Source: Prauserella aidingensis
GTDB taxonomy: Bacteria; Actinomycetota; Actinomycetes; Mycobacteriales; Pseudonocardiaceae
Reading direction: 5' to 3'
Length of the DNA stretch: 64,000 nucleotides
Assembly (NCBI RefSeq): GCF_024171865.1
Contig: NZ_JAMTCN010000011.1
Coordinates: 62,001 to 126,000, forward strand
Shown: one piece after another, positions 7,547 through 15,414 of the stretch
How the letters are laid out: each line of letters starts with the position of its first letter
Position numbering within the stretch: the first letter of the stretch is position 1
Translations under genes and position numbers: made by a program
The notes under the pieces: generated by a model
Told to the model about the DNA's origin: nothing
The model's input: the letters and a program-made list of their open reading frames with translations, nothing else
Database searches by the model: none

Positions 7547-7972
7547 TCAGCCAAGATCGTTCGGGATCAGTCGGGTGAGCGCCTCGTCGACGTCGACCCA
7601 GAGGTGTTCGTTGCCCGGCAGCACCACGTCGTAGGTCCGGTCGAGGAAGTCGGCGAGCTCCTCGGCCGACGCCTCGAACATCGCGTGCCCGGACGGCGAC
7701 GTCAGTTCGATCAGTACCGACTCGGGGTCCTCCGTCGACGGCCGGAGGTGGACGTCCCCGTCGCCCGCGTCCGCGAGCAGCCCGTCGGCGATGAGGTCGC
7801 GCGCGAAGACCCATTCGACCCAGCCGGCGCGTCCCGTGCGGAAGGCGGCGACGACGGCGTACGGGTCGCTCGTGTCGTAGCGCAGCTCCACCTTCACCGG
7901 AACGGGAGGCGTTTTCGGTGCCAGCAGGTCGAAGACCGCGTTGGACCGGAGCGTCACGTGATCGTTTCGCAT
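7547..7972 (-). CDS. ssgB: SsgA-family sporulation/cell division regulator (SsgB-like)
   Basis: 141 residues starting with M-R-N-D-H-V-T-L-R-S at 7972, preceded by AAGGG on the minus strand; an upstream ATG at 8071 would add a non-conserved leader. The protein carries the SsgA-like pattern throughout: L-R-Y-D-T-S-D-P-Y-A-V near 45-55, V-E-W-V-F-A-R-D-L-I near 68-77, W-V-D-V-D near the end. SsgB is the most conserved member in sporulating actinomycetes; with SsgA it positions FtsZ before sporulation septation. Its place near thrS resembles the Streptomyces neighbourhood. It suggests a spore- or septum-forming host. Confidence 0.9.
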   Translation of the reverse strand: MRNDHVTLRSNAVFDLLAPKTPPVPVKVELRYDTSDPYAVVAAFRTGRAGWVEWVFARDLIADGLLADAGDGDVHLRPSTEDPESVLIELTSPSGHAMFEASAEELADFLDRTYDVVLPGNEHLWVDVDEALTRLIPNDLG

Positions 7973-8390
7973 GGTCGTACCCTTCTGCTCCCTTCCCGGC
8001 CGGTTTCGGCCGAGGCTTACCGGTGAGACGCAGCCGAAGCCCGATTCGCTCGCCGTAATCGCCGAGACCACTCGGACGAGTTAAGCCGCGTTGTGCCCGT
8101 CACTTCCGGTCGAACCCCGGCCGCGCTCCGGCGGCCGTACGGCACGTGTGTGGCACACGCCCCGTCCATACTGGCGGGTTTACTTCGTCGGCGATAGGAC
8201 TCGACTCGCCCGTGTTGTCCACGACATACCCGGTCAGTGCCGGGCAACCGTCCGACATGCCCCTCGTGTCCAGCCGCTTCTACGGAGTGTTTCCGCATGT
8301 ATGCGCACCGTGTGGGCCGAAGGACCACCCGTTTGTCGGCCCTCGGACGGCGTCCGCTAGAGTTGTCCGCACAACAGCACAGAGCACCCG
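7973..8390. other. Intergenic region between ssgB and tRNA-Val(CAC)
   Basis: 418 bp between two divergent genes. It should hold the ssgB promoter (minus strand) and the tRNA promoter (plus strand). It contains an imperfect inverted repeat CGTGTG/CACACG around 8148-8162. No credible coding frame is seen. Confidence 0.5.
8358..8363 (+). promoter_or_regulatory. Probable -10 element (TAGAGT) of tRNA-Val(CAC)
   Basis: TAGAGTT about 27 bases before the tRNA 5' end, with a possible TTGTCG -35 about 19 bases further up. It is identical to the -10 candidate of the other tRNA cluster. Confidence 0.5.
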
Positions 8391-8462
8391 GCGCGATTAG
8401 CTCAGCGGGAGAGCGCTTCGTTCACACCGAAGAGGTCACTGGTTCGATCCCAGTATCGCGCA
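8391..8462 (+). tRNA. tRNA-Val (anticodon CAC)
   Basis: Cloverleaf: acceptor GCGCGAT/ATCGCGC, D arm as in tRNA-Val(GAC), anticodon stem CUUCG/CGAAG with loop UUCACAC (CAC), T arm ACUGG-UUCGAUC-CCAGU, discriminator A. CCA is not fully encoded (CCG follows). The last 12 bases of the gene plus five more recur 22 bp downstream. Confidence 0.95.
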
Positions 8463-8489
8463 CCGCATATCTCAGTATCGCGCACCGCA
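8451..8489 (+). repeat. 17-bp direct repeat of the tRNA-Val 3' end (att-like)
   Basis: CAGTATCGCGCACCGCA occurs at 8451-8467, spanning the tRNA 3' end, and again at 8473-8489. Duplicated tRNA 3' ends are the mark left by site-specific integration of phages and integrative elements; here only five bases separate the copies and no integrase is nearby. Confidence 0.6.
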
Positions 8490-8523
8490 CGACGGGGCAC
8501 CTGCCTGACAGGTGCCCCGTCGT
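8489..8523 (+). terminator. Terminator after tRNA-Val(CAC)
   Basis: Perfect 15-bp stem ACGACGGGGCACCTG / CAGGTGCCCCGTCGT with loop CCTGA. It starts at the last base of the downstream repeat copy. Confidence 0.85.
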
Positions 8524-8590
8524 CGTGTGTCCGGGGGTTCCACGCCGGGGTCTGGCGGGGATGGCACTTCCGACGACGACTGCCGTGGTT

Positions 8591-8604
8591 GTTGCGCTTT
8601 CAAC
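8591..8604. promoter_or_regulatory. Putative MarR operator A upstream of the nitroreductase
   Basis: GTTGCGCTTTCAAC followed by TATG. It matches 11 of 14 bases of the perfect palindrome GTTGAGCGCTCAAC before the marR gene, and the flanking bases (TTGTTG... and CAACTATG) also agree. Confidence 0.45.
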
Positions 8605-8670
8605 TATGCGCGCGTCGAGTTTGTGGGGTCGACCGAACGTGACGCGCGGCATAGCCGTCCGCGGGAAGTG

Positions 8671-8684
8671 GTCAAAGGCTCAAC
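8671..8684. promoter_or_regulatory. Putative MarR operator B upstream of the nitroreductase
   Basis: GTCAAAGGCTCAAC followed by TATG; 10 of 14 bases match the marR palindrome. The right half GCTCAACTATG is identical. It lies about 100 bp before the nitroreductase start. Confidence 0.4.
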
Positions 8685-8786
8685 TATGTTGTCGTGAGTG
8701 GGACGACGCGGACCGGTGTCGCCGGGTCGTCCCCACGGCGACCATGCTCGACACGAACAGCCCGACCACGAAATGGGAGACCCGCG

Positions 8787-9389
8787 ATGACGACCACGCC
8801 GGCGCTCGAACTGTCCGACGACGCGCAGAACCTGCTGTTCCGCGACGCCCGGACCGCCAACACCTTCAGTTCCGAGCCCGTCACCGACGAGCAGCTGCGC
8901 GCGATCTACGACCTCGTGAAGTGGGCACCGACGTCCATGAACAACCAGCCGCTCCGCGCGCTCGTCGTGCGCAGCGACGAGGGCAGGCAGCGACTGCTCA
9001 AGCACATGTCCGAGGGCAACCGCCCCAAGACCGAGACCGCCCCGGTCACCGTCGTGCTCGCCGCCGACGCGGACTTCCACGAGAACCTGCCGACGGTGTT
9101 CCCGCACGCGCCGGGTGTGAAGGACCTGTTCGCCGACCCGGGCAAGCGCGAACCGGTGGCGACGCTCAACGCCTCGCTGCAGGTGGGCTACTTCATCCTC
9201 GGCGTCCGCGCCGCCGGGCTGGCCGCGGGCCCCATGACCGGCTTCGACGGCGCCGGGGTGGACGCCGAGTTCTTCGCCGACAAGCCGTGGAAGTCACTCG
9301 TCGTGGTGAACATCGGCAGGCCCGGTGAGAACGCCTGGAAGGAGCGGCTGCCGCGGCTCGACTACGAGCAGGTCGTCGCCGAGGCCTGA
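8787..9389 (+). CDS. Nitroreductase-family protein (malonic semialdehyde reductase RutE-like)
   Basis: 200 residues from ATG 8787, preceded by GGGAGA. FMN-dependent nitroreductase fold: R-T-A-N-T-F near residue 20 and W-A-P-T-S-M-N-N-Q-P near 45-54 bind FMN phosphate, and G-V-R-A-A-G-L-A-A-G-P-M-T-G-F near 140-155 is typical of the RutE/HadB branch, which reduces malonic semialdehyde or similar carbonyls. No other rut genes are present, so a general role in reducing quinones, nitro groups or reactive carbonyls is as likely. Two marR-type palindromes upstream suggest control by the MarR protein at 13083. Confidence 0.88.
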   Translation: MTTTPALELSDDAQNLLFRDARTANTFSSEPVTDEQLRAIYDLVKWAPTSMNNQPLRALVVRSDEGRQRLLKHMSEGNRPKTETAPVTVVLAADADFHENLPTVFPHAPGVKDLFADPGKREPVATLNASLQVGYFILGVRAAGLAAGPMTGFDGAGVDAEFFADKPWKSLVVVNIGRPGENAWKERLPRLDYEQVVAEA

Positions 9390-9488
9390 GGCCACACAGA
9401 CCCGGCGGGCGGCGAACCGGCGGCCGGGGCCCGGTGGCTAGCATTGACACGGCAAGAACCTGTGTTGATGCGTCTCGAGGAGTTCACC

Positions 9489-11534
9489 GTGTCCCAGCCG
9501 TCGTTCGCCGCCTCCGAAGCCACCGAACGCGTGGTGGTGCCGGCGGGCACTACGGCGGGTTCCGCGGTGCGCGAGGCGGGCCTGCCGAGCAAGGGTCCCG
9601 ACGCCGTGGTCGTCGTCCGTGACGCCGACGGCGCGCTGCGCGACCTCGCCTGGGCGCCCGATGCGGACGCCGAGGTCGAGCCGGTCGCCGCCAACACCGA
9701 GGACGGCCGCAGTGTCATCCGGCACTCGGCGGCACACGTGCTCGCCCAAGCCGTGCAGCAGCAGTTCCCGGAGGCCAAGCTCGGTATCGGCCCGCCGGTC
9801 AAGGACGGCTTCTACTACGACTTCGCGGTCGACACCCCGTTCACCCCCGAGGATCTGCAGGCGCTCGAGAAGCGCATGAAGCAGATCGTCAAGGGCTCGC
9901 AGCAGTTCTCGCGGCGCCGCGTCGACTCGATCGAGGCGGCGAAGGAAGAGCTCGCCGACGAGCCGTTCAAGCTGGAACTCGTCGACCTCAAGTCCGGCGA
10001 CGACAGTGTCGACACCTCCGAGGTGATGGAGGTCGGCGGTGGCGAGCTGACGATCTACGACAACCTCGACCCACGCAGCAAGGAACGCGTGTGGGGCGAC
10101 CTCTGCCGCGGTCCGCACGTGCCGACGACGAAGTTCATCCCCGCGTTCACGCTCACCCGGAGCGCGGCCGCCTACTGGCGCGGCGACCAGGCCAACCAGC
10201 AGCTGCAGCGGATCTACGGCACCGCCTGGGAATCCCAGGAGAAGCTCGACGAGTACATCGAGCGGCTCGCCGAGGCCGAGCGGCGCGACCACCGCAAGCT
10301 GGGTGCCGAACTCGACCTGTTCTCGTTTCCCGACGAGATCGGTTCGGGCCTGCCGGTGTTCCACCCCAAGGGCGGCATCATCAAGCGGGAGATGGAGGAC
10401 TACGTCCGCCGGCGCCACATCGACGAGGGTTTCGAGTACGTCGGCACCCCGCATCTCTCGCACGAGCAGCTGTTCCACACCTCGGGTCACCTGCCGTACT
10501 ACGCGGACACCATGTTCCCGCCGATGGAGTTCGACGGGTACCAGTATCGCCTCAAGGCGATGAACTGCCCGATGCACAACCTGATCTACCGCTCGCGCGG
10601 ACGGTCCTACCGGGAGCTTCCGCTGCGGTTGTTCGAGTTCGGGCACGTGTACCGGTACGAGAAGTCCGGGGTCATCCAGGGTCTGACCCGTGTGCGCGGG
10701 TTCGCGCAGGACGACTCGCACAGTTACTGCACCAAGGAGCAGGCGCCCGACGAGGTCAAGCACCTGCTGCACTTCATGCTGTCGGTGCTGCGCGATTTCG
10801 GTATGGATGACTTCTACCTGGAGATGTCCACGCGGGACGAGTCCAAACCGGACAAGTTCGCCGGTTCGGACGCCGACTGGGCCGAAGCGACGGCCGTGCT
10901 CGAGCAGGTGGCGCACGACACCGGCCTGGAACTCGTGGCCGACCCCGGCGGCGCGGCGTTCTACGGCCCCAAGATTTCCGTGCAGGCCAAGGACGCGATC
11001 GGCCGCACCTGGCAGATGGGCACCGTGCAGTACGACTTCAACCAGCCCGAGGGCTTCGAATTGGAGTACCAAGCGGCCGACGGCGAGCGGAAACGGCCGA
11101 TCATGATTCACTCGGCGAAGTTCGGGTCGATCGAGCGGTTCTTCGGCGTGCTCACCGAGCACTACGCGGGTGCGTTCCCGGCGTGGCTGTCGCCGGTGCA
11201 GGTGATGGGCATCCCGATCGCCGACGAGCACGTCGAGCACCTGCAGGGCGTCGAGAAGGCGTTGCGTGCCAAGGGGATCCGCGTCGACATCGACACCAGC
11301 GACGACCGGATGCAGAAGAAGATCCGCACCCACACCACGCAGAAGGTGCCGTTCCTGCTTCTGGCGGGCGGCAAGGACGTCGAGGCGGGTGCGGTGTCGT
11401 TCCGGTTCCGTGACGGCAGTCAGATCAACGGGGTTCCCGTGGACCGCGCGGTGCAGGCGATCGGTGACTGGATCGCCCGGCGCGAGAACACGTCCCCGAC
11501 GGCCGAGGCGCTGGAGGCACTTGTTGGCCGGTGA
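9489..11534 (+). CDS. thrS: Threonyl-tRNA synthetase
   Basis: 681 residues from GTG 9489, which has GAGGAG seven bases upstream; an earlier ATG at 9444 is possible. Domains in order: TGS-like N-terminal domain (residues 10-70), editing domain with H-S-A-A-H-V-L near 80 and C-R-G-P-H-V near 205, class II catalytic core (about 240-540) with motif 2 around [17 protein letters not shown] and motif 3 near G-S-I-E-R-F, and the C-terminal anticodon-binding domain. It charges tRNA-Thr in the cytoplasm. The HIT gene overlaps its end. First gene of the block shared with Rv2614c-Rv2610c of M. tuberculosis. Confidence 0.97.
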   Translation: MSQPSFAASEATERVVVPAGTTAGSAVREAGLPSKGPDAVVVVRDADGALRDLAWAPDADAEVEPVAANTEDGRSVIRHSAAHVLAQAVQQQFPEAKLGIGPPVKDGFYYDFAVDTPFTPEDLQALEKRMKQIVKGSQQFSRRRVDSIEAAKEELADEPFKLELVDLKSGDDSVDTSEVMEVGGGELTIYDNLDPRSKERVWGDLCRGPHVPTTKFIPAFTLTRSAAAYWRGDQANQQLQRIYGTAWESQEKLDEYIERLAEAERRDHRKLGAELDLFSFPDEIGSGLPVFHPKGGIIKREMEDYVRRRHIDEGFEYVGTPHLSHEQLFHTSGHLPYYADTMFPPMEFDGYQYRLKAMNCPMHNLIYRSRGRSYRELPLRLFEFGHVYRYEKSGVIQGLTRVRGFAQDDSHSYCTKEQAPDEVKHLLHFMLSVLRDFGMDDFYLEMSTRDESKPDKFAGSDADWAEATAVLEQVAHDTGLELVADPGGAAFYGPKISVQAKDAIGRTWQMGTVQYDFNQPEGFELEYQAADGERKRPIMIHSAKFGSIERFFGVLTEHYAGAFPAWLSPVQVMGIPIADEHVEHLQGVEKALRAKGIRVDIDTSDDRMQKKIRTHTTQKVPFLLLAGGKDVEAGAVSFRFRDGSQINGVPVDRAVQAIGDWIARRENTSPTAEALEALVGR

Positions 11535-12102
11535 CGGGCCCGGCGGCGCGGGTTCCGGTGACGCCGGCGAACCCTCGCTCGAAGGCCAGGACGGTGTCGG
11601 GGTCCGGGACGAACTGCAACGTCTCTGGACCCCGCACCGGATGGCCTACATCCAGGGCGAGAACAAGCCGTCGGGCGACGAGGCCGACGGCTGCCCGTTC
11701 TGCCGGATCACAGGCGCCGACGACGAGGACGCGCTGATCCTCGCGCGCGGCGCGGTCGTCTACGCGGTCCTCAACCTGTACCCGTACAACCCGGGACACC
11801 TGATGGTCGTGCCGTACCGGCACGTGGCCGACTACACCGAACTCACCGCCGACGAGACCCGCGAGCTCGCGGAGTTCACCCAGCGCGCCATGACCGTCAT
11901 CCGGACCGTCTCGGCCGCCCACGGGTTCAACATCGGCATGAACCAGGGCGTGATCGCGGGCGCCGGGATCGCCGCTCATCTGCACCAGCACGTCGTGCCG
12001 CGGTGGGGCGGCGACTCCAACTTCATGCCGGTCGTCGGCCAGACGAAGGTGTTGCCGCAGCTGCTGCGCCAGACCCGGCAGCTGCTCGCCGACGCCTGGT
12101 GA
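11524..12102 (+). CDS. HIT-family AP4A phosphorylase-like protein (Rv2613c type)
   Basis: 192 residues if the TTG at 11524 is used, overlapping the thrS stop by 11 bases; TTG 11521 is also possible. No other upstream start fits the conserved [10 protein letters not shown] stretch near residue 32-41. The HIT core has [22 protein letters not shown] (80-102) and the catalytic [10 protein letters not shown] near 155-164. The M. tuberculosis homologue is a diadenosine tetraphosphate phosphorylase. C-P-F-C near residue 60 is a metal-site feature seen in many HIT proteins. Cytoplasmic. Confidence 0.9.
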   Translation: MAGDGPGGAGSGDAGEPSLEGQDGVGVRDELQRLWTPHRMAYIQGENKPSGDEADGCPFCRITGADDEDALILARGAVVYAVLNLYPYNPGHLMVVPYRHVADYTELTADETRELAEFTQRAMTVIRTVSAAHGFNIGMNQGVIAGAGIAAHLHQHVVPRWGGDSNFMPVVGQTKVLPQLLRQTRQLLADAW

Positions 12103-12130
12103 CCCGGCCGCGTACCCTTCCGGCGTGCTG

Positions 12131-12172
12131 GCGCACCCGAATGCACAACACGCGCACCCGAATGCGCAACAC
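12131..12172. repeat. Two-copy 21-bp tandem repeat
   Basis: A 21-bp unit starting GCGCACCCGAATGC and ending AACAC is repeated directly (12131-12151, 12152-12172) with one mismatch (CAC versus CGC). It lies in the gap after the HIT gene; no function is evident. Confidence 0.7.
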
Positions 12173-12223
12173 GCGCGCCTCGAGGGGTGGTGGCCGGGCG
12201 ACACCTGGGCGCAGGACACGCGA

Positions 12224-12262
12224 AGGGCCCGCCTGCTCGGGGACATCGAGCAGGCGGGCCCT
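12224..12262. terminator. Bidirectional terminator between HIT gene and yceI
   Basis: Perfect 16-bp stem AGGGCCCGCCTGCTCG / CGAGCAGGCGGGCCCT with a seven-base loop, placed between two convergent genes. Confidence 0.8.
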
Positions 12263-12319
12263 CCGCTCACCGGGTCCCGCGGTGGGGCCCGGCGGTGTGC
12301 GCGTTCGGTCCGGTCGGAC

Positions 12320-12865
12320 TCAGTTGTCGAGGACGGCCTCGATGTCGAGCTCGATCTTCACCTTGTCGGCGACGACGGCCGTCGGGAACTGCGACGCCAC
12401 GTCGAAGTCGGTGCGGCTGATCTCGGTCTTCGCCTCGACGCCGACGACCTTGCTGCCCTCGGCCATACCGTCACCGAAACCGCCGAGCTCCGCCTCGAGT
12501 GACACCGGCTTGGTCACGCCGTGCAGCGTCAGCTCGCCGTCGATGACGTAGCCGTCGCCGGTCGCGCGGATGCCGGTGGAGCGGAACGACAGCGTGGGGA
12601 AGCGCTCGACGTCGAGGAACTCGTCGCTCTTGACGTGCCCGTCGCGCTGGTCGTTCTTCGTGTGGATGCTGTCGGCCTGGATCGTGGCCTGGACCGAGGA
12701 GTCGGTGATGTCCTCGCCGGTCACGATCGTGCCCTCGAAGTTCGTGAACTGGCCGCGCACCTTGGACACGCCGAGGTGCCGGGTGATGAAGGTGACCTCG
12801 GAGTGCACGGGGTCGATGGTCCACGTGCCCTTGAGGTATCCGGGGATCTGCGTCGCTGCGCTCAT
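12320..12865 (-). CDS. YceI-family lipocalin-like protein
   Basis: 181 residues, start M-S-A-A-T-Q at 12865; a longer upstream frame crosses the operator region. The whole protein follows the YceI pattern: W-T-I-D-P-V-H-S-E-V near 15-24, F-I-T-R-H-L-G-V-S-K-V-R-G near 26-38, S-I-H-T-K-N near 68-73, H-V-K-S-D-E-F-L-D-V-E-R-F-P near 79-92, L-T-L-H-G-V-T-K-P-V near 118-127. YceI barrels bind isoprenoid quinones or related lipids. There is no signal peptide, so it acts in the cytoplasm. It is divergent from marR, with two palindromic operator candidates between them. Confidence 0.92.
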   Translation of the reverse strand: MSAATQIPGYLKGTWTIDPVHSEVTFITRHLGVSKVRGQFTNFEGTIVTGEDITDSSVQATIQADSIHTKNDQRDGHVKSDEFLDVERFPTLSFRSTGIRATGDGYVIDGELTLHGVTKPVSLEAELGGFGDGMAEGSKVVGVEAKTEISRTDFDVASQFPTAVVADKVKIELDIEAVLDN

Positions 12866-13028
12866 GGTGTGTCCTCCACACGGTGTCGTGTTCTCGTCTG
12901 TCTGCGGCGCCCTGTCCGTGGTGGTCGCCCGTTGTCGTGCGGGGAGTGCCTCCGGGTAGGGCGCTCGCGCCCCTCCGGCTTCCTCGGTACCACGGATCCG
13001 TCGTCGCGGCCCGGGAGGGAAGCTCTTT

Positions 13029-13042
13029 GTTGAGCGCTCAAC
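13029..13042. promoter_or_regulatory. Putative MarR operator (perfect palindrome)
   Basis: GTTGAGCGCTCAAC, a perfect 14-bp palindrome followed by TATGACTG, in the gap between divergent yceI and marR. MarR dimers typically bind such palindromes overlapping their own promoter. Confidence 0.7.
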
Positions 13043-13062
13043 TATGACTGTAACGCATGTTG

Positions 13063-13076
13063 GTTGAGCGTTCAAC
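13063..13076. promoter_or_regulatory. Second putative MarR operator next to the marR start
   Basis: GTTGAGCGTTCAAC (one mismatch from the perfect palindrome), flanked by G and C that extend the symmetry. Its centre lies 34 bp from that of the first copy, about three helical turns, and it ends just before the marR start codon. Confidence 0.65.
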
Positions 13077-13082
13077 CGGGGT

Positions 13083-13670
13083 ATGATGGCTCGTATGGAC
13101 GAACCGCGATGGCTGAGTGACGACGAGCAGCGCGTGTGGCGCGCCTTCCGGGAGGCCGTCGGCATGCTGAACGCGCACACGGAGACGCAGCTCCAGCGTG
13201 ACGCCGGCATGCCGCAGGCCTACTACGAAGTGCTGGTCGAACTCTCGGAATCGCCGGATCAGGTGATGCGCATGAGCGACCTGGCCATCGCCACGCGATC
13301 GTCCCGCAGCCGGCTCTCGCACGCCGTCGCGAAGATGGAGGCGAAAGGCTGGGTCCGCCGCGAGGCGTGCCCGACCGACAAGCGCGGCGCGTTCGCCCAT
13401 CTGACACCCGCGGGGTTCGACGCCATCAAGGCCGCGGCGCCGGGGCACGTCGAGGCGGTCCGGGCCGCGGTGTTCGACCAGCTGACGCCGGACCAGGTGC
13501 GCATGCTCGGCGAGATCAGCGAGACGATCCGGACCGGACTCACGCCGCGATGTCCCGAGGTCGAACACCGGCTCGCCGCCGAGGATGCGGACGCCGGCGA
13601 CGAGGACGCCCGCGACGAGGACGCGGAGCTCGATGCCGGTGACGGGGGCGACACCGGCAGGGCGGCGTAG
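13083..13670 (+). CDS. MarR-family transcriptional regulator
   Basis: 195 residues from ATG 13083 (in-frame ATGs at 13086 and 13095 are alternatives). Winged-helix MarR core: Y-Y-E-V-L-V-E-L-S-E-S-P near 42-53, recognition region M-R-M-S-D-L-A-I-A-T-R-S-S-R-S-R-L near 62-78, wing with R-E-A-C-P-T-D-K-R-G-A-F-A-H-L-T near 93-108. One Cys (in R-E-A-C-P) lies in the wing and could sense oxidants, though that is speculative. The acidic C-terminal 35 residues are disordered. It is divergent from yceI and probably represses itself, yceI and perhaps the nitroreductase. Confidence 0.92.
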   Translation: MMARMDEPRWLSDDEQRVWRAFREAVGMLNAHTETQLQRDAGMPQAYYEVLVELSESPDQVMRMSDLAIATRSSRSRLSHAVAKMEAKGWVRREACPTDKRGAFAHLTPAGFDAIKAAAPGHVEAVRAAVFDQLTPDQVRMLGEISETIRTGLTPRCPEVEHRLAAEDADAGDEDARDEDAELDAGDGGDTGRAA

Positions 13671-13883
13671 GTCCGGACCAGCATCGTGGCGCACGTCGCG
13701 GTCGCCGCACCGGGCATCCGTTCCGGCGGTCGGTGCGGGAAGTCGATAGGGTTCGGGCGGATGCGCCGACCGGTCGGTGGTCACTCGACCACGTGACATC
13801 CGGTGGCCGTGCCGGATCGACCAGCCCGCATGACCAGCCCCGACCGACGTCCCCCGACCGACCTGCACGCCTCGTAGGACCAG

Positions 13884-14492
13884 ATGCTGAATATCTTCGC
13901 GCGCGCCTCCGTATCGCGCGTCACCGATCCGATCGGTGCCGCGCTGGTACGCGCCGGGCTCACGCCCAACGCCATGACGCTCATCGGCACGGCCGGTGCG
14001 CTCGGCTGCGCGCTGGTGTTCTTTCCCGCCGGAATGCTGCTGTGGGGCACGTTCACGGTGTGGGGCTTCGTCATGCTCGACCTGCTGGACGGCGCGATGG
14101 CGCGGGCGCGGGGCAGCACACCGTTCGGGGCGGTGCTGGACGCGACGTGCGACCGGCTCGTCGACGGTGCCCTGTTCGGCGCGATCGCGTGGTGGGCGAT
14201 GGCCACCGGCAACGAGCGCATCGCCGTCGCCGCGCTGATCTCGCTGGTGCTTGCGCAGGTGATCTCCTACGTCAAGGCGCGCGCCGAGGCGTCCGGGTTC
14301 ACCTCGGCCGACGGCGGGCTCATCGAACGTGCCGAACGCCTGATCATCGCGCTCGTCGGCACCGGTCTGCAGGGACTGGGCGTGCCGGTCGCCGTCGAGG
14401 TCTCGCAGTGGTTGCTCGCGGTGCTGTCGGTGATCACCCTGGTCCAGCGGATCGTCGGAGTGGCGCGGTCGGCCGCGGAGGGACACTCGTGA
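13884..14492 (+). CDS. pgsA1: CDP-alcohol phosphatidyltransferase, phosphatidylinositol phosphate synthase
   Basis: 202 residues. The CDP-alcohol signature D-x2-D-G-x2-A-R-x8-G-x3-D-x3-D is complete: D-L-L-D-G-A-M-A-R-A-R-G-S-T-P-F-G-A-V-L-D-A-T-C-D near 66-90. About six membrane helices are visible. By position (before the acyltransferase and pimA, after the HIT gene) it matches M. tuberculosis Rv2612c, which joins CDP-diacylglycerol and inositol-1-phosphate to start phosphatidylinositol and PIM synthesis. Its stop overlaps the next GTG start by four bases. Confidence 0.92.
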   Translation: MLNIFARASVSRVTDPIGAALVRAGLTPNAMTLIGTAGALGCALVFFPAGMLLWGTFTVWGFVMLDLLDGAMARARGSTPFGAVLDATCDRLVDGALFGAIAWWAMATGNERIAVAALISLVLAQVISYVKARAEASGFTSADGGLIERAERLIIALVGTGLQGLGVPVAVEVSQWLLAVLSVITLVQRIVGVARSAAEGHS

Positions 14493-15409
14493 CGGGCCTG
14501 GCCGGGAGACTCGCCGACGCGGGATTCGCCACGGGCTGGCGCCTCGTGCCGAAACTGCCGAAATCCCTGGCCGGCGTCGCCTTCTGGGGCGTGGCGGACC
14601 TCGCCGCACGGCGCGGCGGCGGCAGCGTCCGGCAACTGCGGGCCAACCTGCGGCGCGTCGTCCCACAGGCGGGCGAGACCGAACTGGACGACCTGACACG
14701 CCGCGCGATGCACTCGTACGCCCGGTACTGGCACGAGGCGTTCCGCCTCCCGACGGCCGACCCCGCGGCGGTGCTGGCCGACGTGGACATCAGCGGGACC
14801 GACTACCTCGAGGCCGCGCTGGCCGAGGGCAATGGTGCGGTCGTCGCCCTGCCCCACACCGGAAACTGGGACGTCGCGGGTCTGTGGGCGGCGCGCAACG
14901 TCGGCGAACTCACCACGGTCGCCGAACGTCTCGAACCGGAATCGCTGTACCGCCGGTTCGTCGAGTACCGCGAATCGCTGGGCTTCGAGGTCGTCCCCGC
15001 GGACGGCAGCGTGTCGTTCCGGCTGCTGTTGCAGCGGCTGCGCGAGAACCGCGTCGTGTGCCTCGTCGGCGACCGCGACCTGAGCAACACGGGCACGCCG
15101 GTGACCTTCTTCGGCGAACAGGCCCGGTTCCCGGCAGGCCCGGCGCGGCTCGCCGCGAGTACCGGTGCCGCGCTCCTGCCCGTCGGGTCCTGGTACACCG
15201 ACGACGGCTGGGGCCTGCGCATCCACCCGCGCATCCGGGTCGCCAACCGGGCCGAGGCGCCGGCCGCGACGCAGGCGCTCGCCGACGTCTTCGCGGGCGA
15301 CATCGCCGCCCATCCCACCGACTGGCACATGTTGCAGCCGTTCTGGCCCGCCGACCGCGACGGCTCCGGCGGCACCGCGGACGGGGACGCCGCCGCGGAC
15401 GCGGGGTGA
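14489..15409 (+). CDS. Phosphatidylinositol mannoside acyltransferase (PatA/Rv2611c-like)
   Basis: 306 residues from GTG 14489, overlapping the pgsA1 stop (GTGA). Lipid A acyltransferase (LpxL/HtrB) fold: the catalytic H-T-G-N-W-D (the H-x4-D/E motif) lies near residues 117-122, and V-G-D-R-D-L-S near 193-199 holds a second conserved acidic pair. In mycobacteria this enzyme transfers palmitate to the mannose of PIM1/PIM2 at the inner face of the membrane. N-terminal residues 1-40 form a membrane-associating amphipathic helix. The Gly/Asp-rich last 20 residues are disordered. Part of the pgsA1-acyltransferase-pimA operon. Confidence 0.92.
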   Translation: MTGLAGRLADAGFATGWRLVPKLPKSLAGVAFWGVADLAARRGGGSVRQLRANLRRVVPQAGETELDDLTRRAMHSYARYWHEAFRLPTADPAAVLADVDISGTDYLEAALAEGNGAVVALPHTGNWDVAGLWAARNVGELTTVAERLEPESLYRRFVEYRESLGFEVVPADGSVSFRLLLQRLRENRVVCLVGDRDLSNTGTPVTFFGEQARFPAGPARLAASTGAALLPVGSWYTDDGWGLRIHPRIRVANRAEAPAATQALADVFAGDIAAHPTDWHMLQPFWPADRDGSGGTADGDAAADAG

Positions 15410-15414
15410 CCGGC

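Noticed and set aside
11266-11523. Upstream extension of the HIT-family frame into thrS
   Set aside because: The extended part is in another frame of thrS and Arg-rich; Rv2613c-like proteins start shortly before L-Q-R-L-W.
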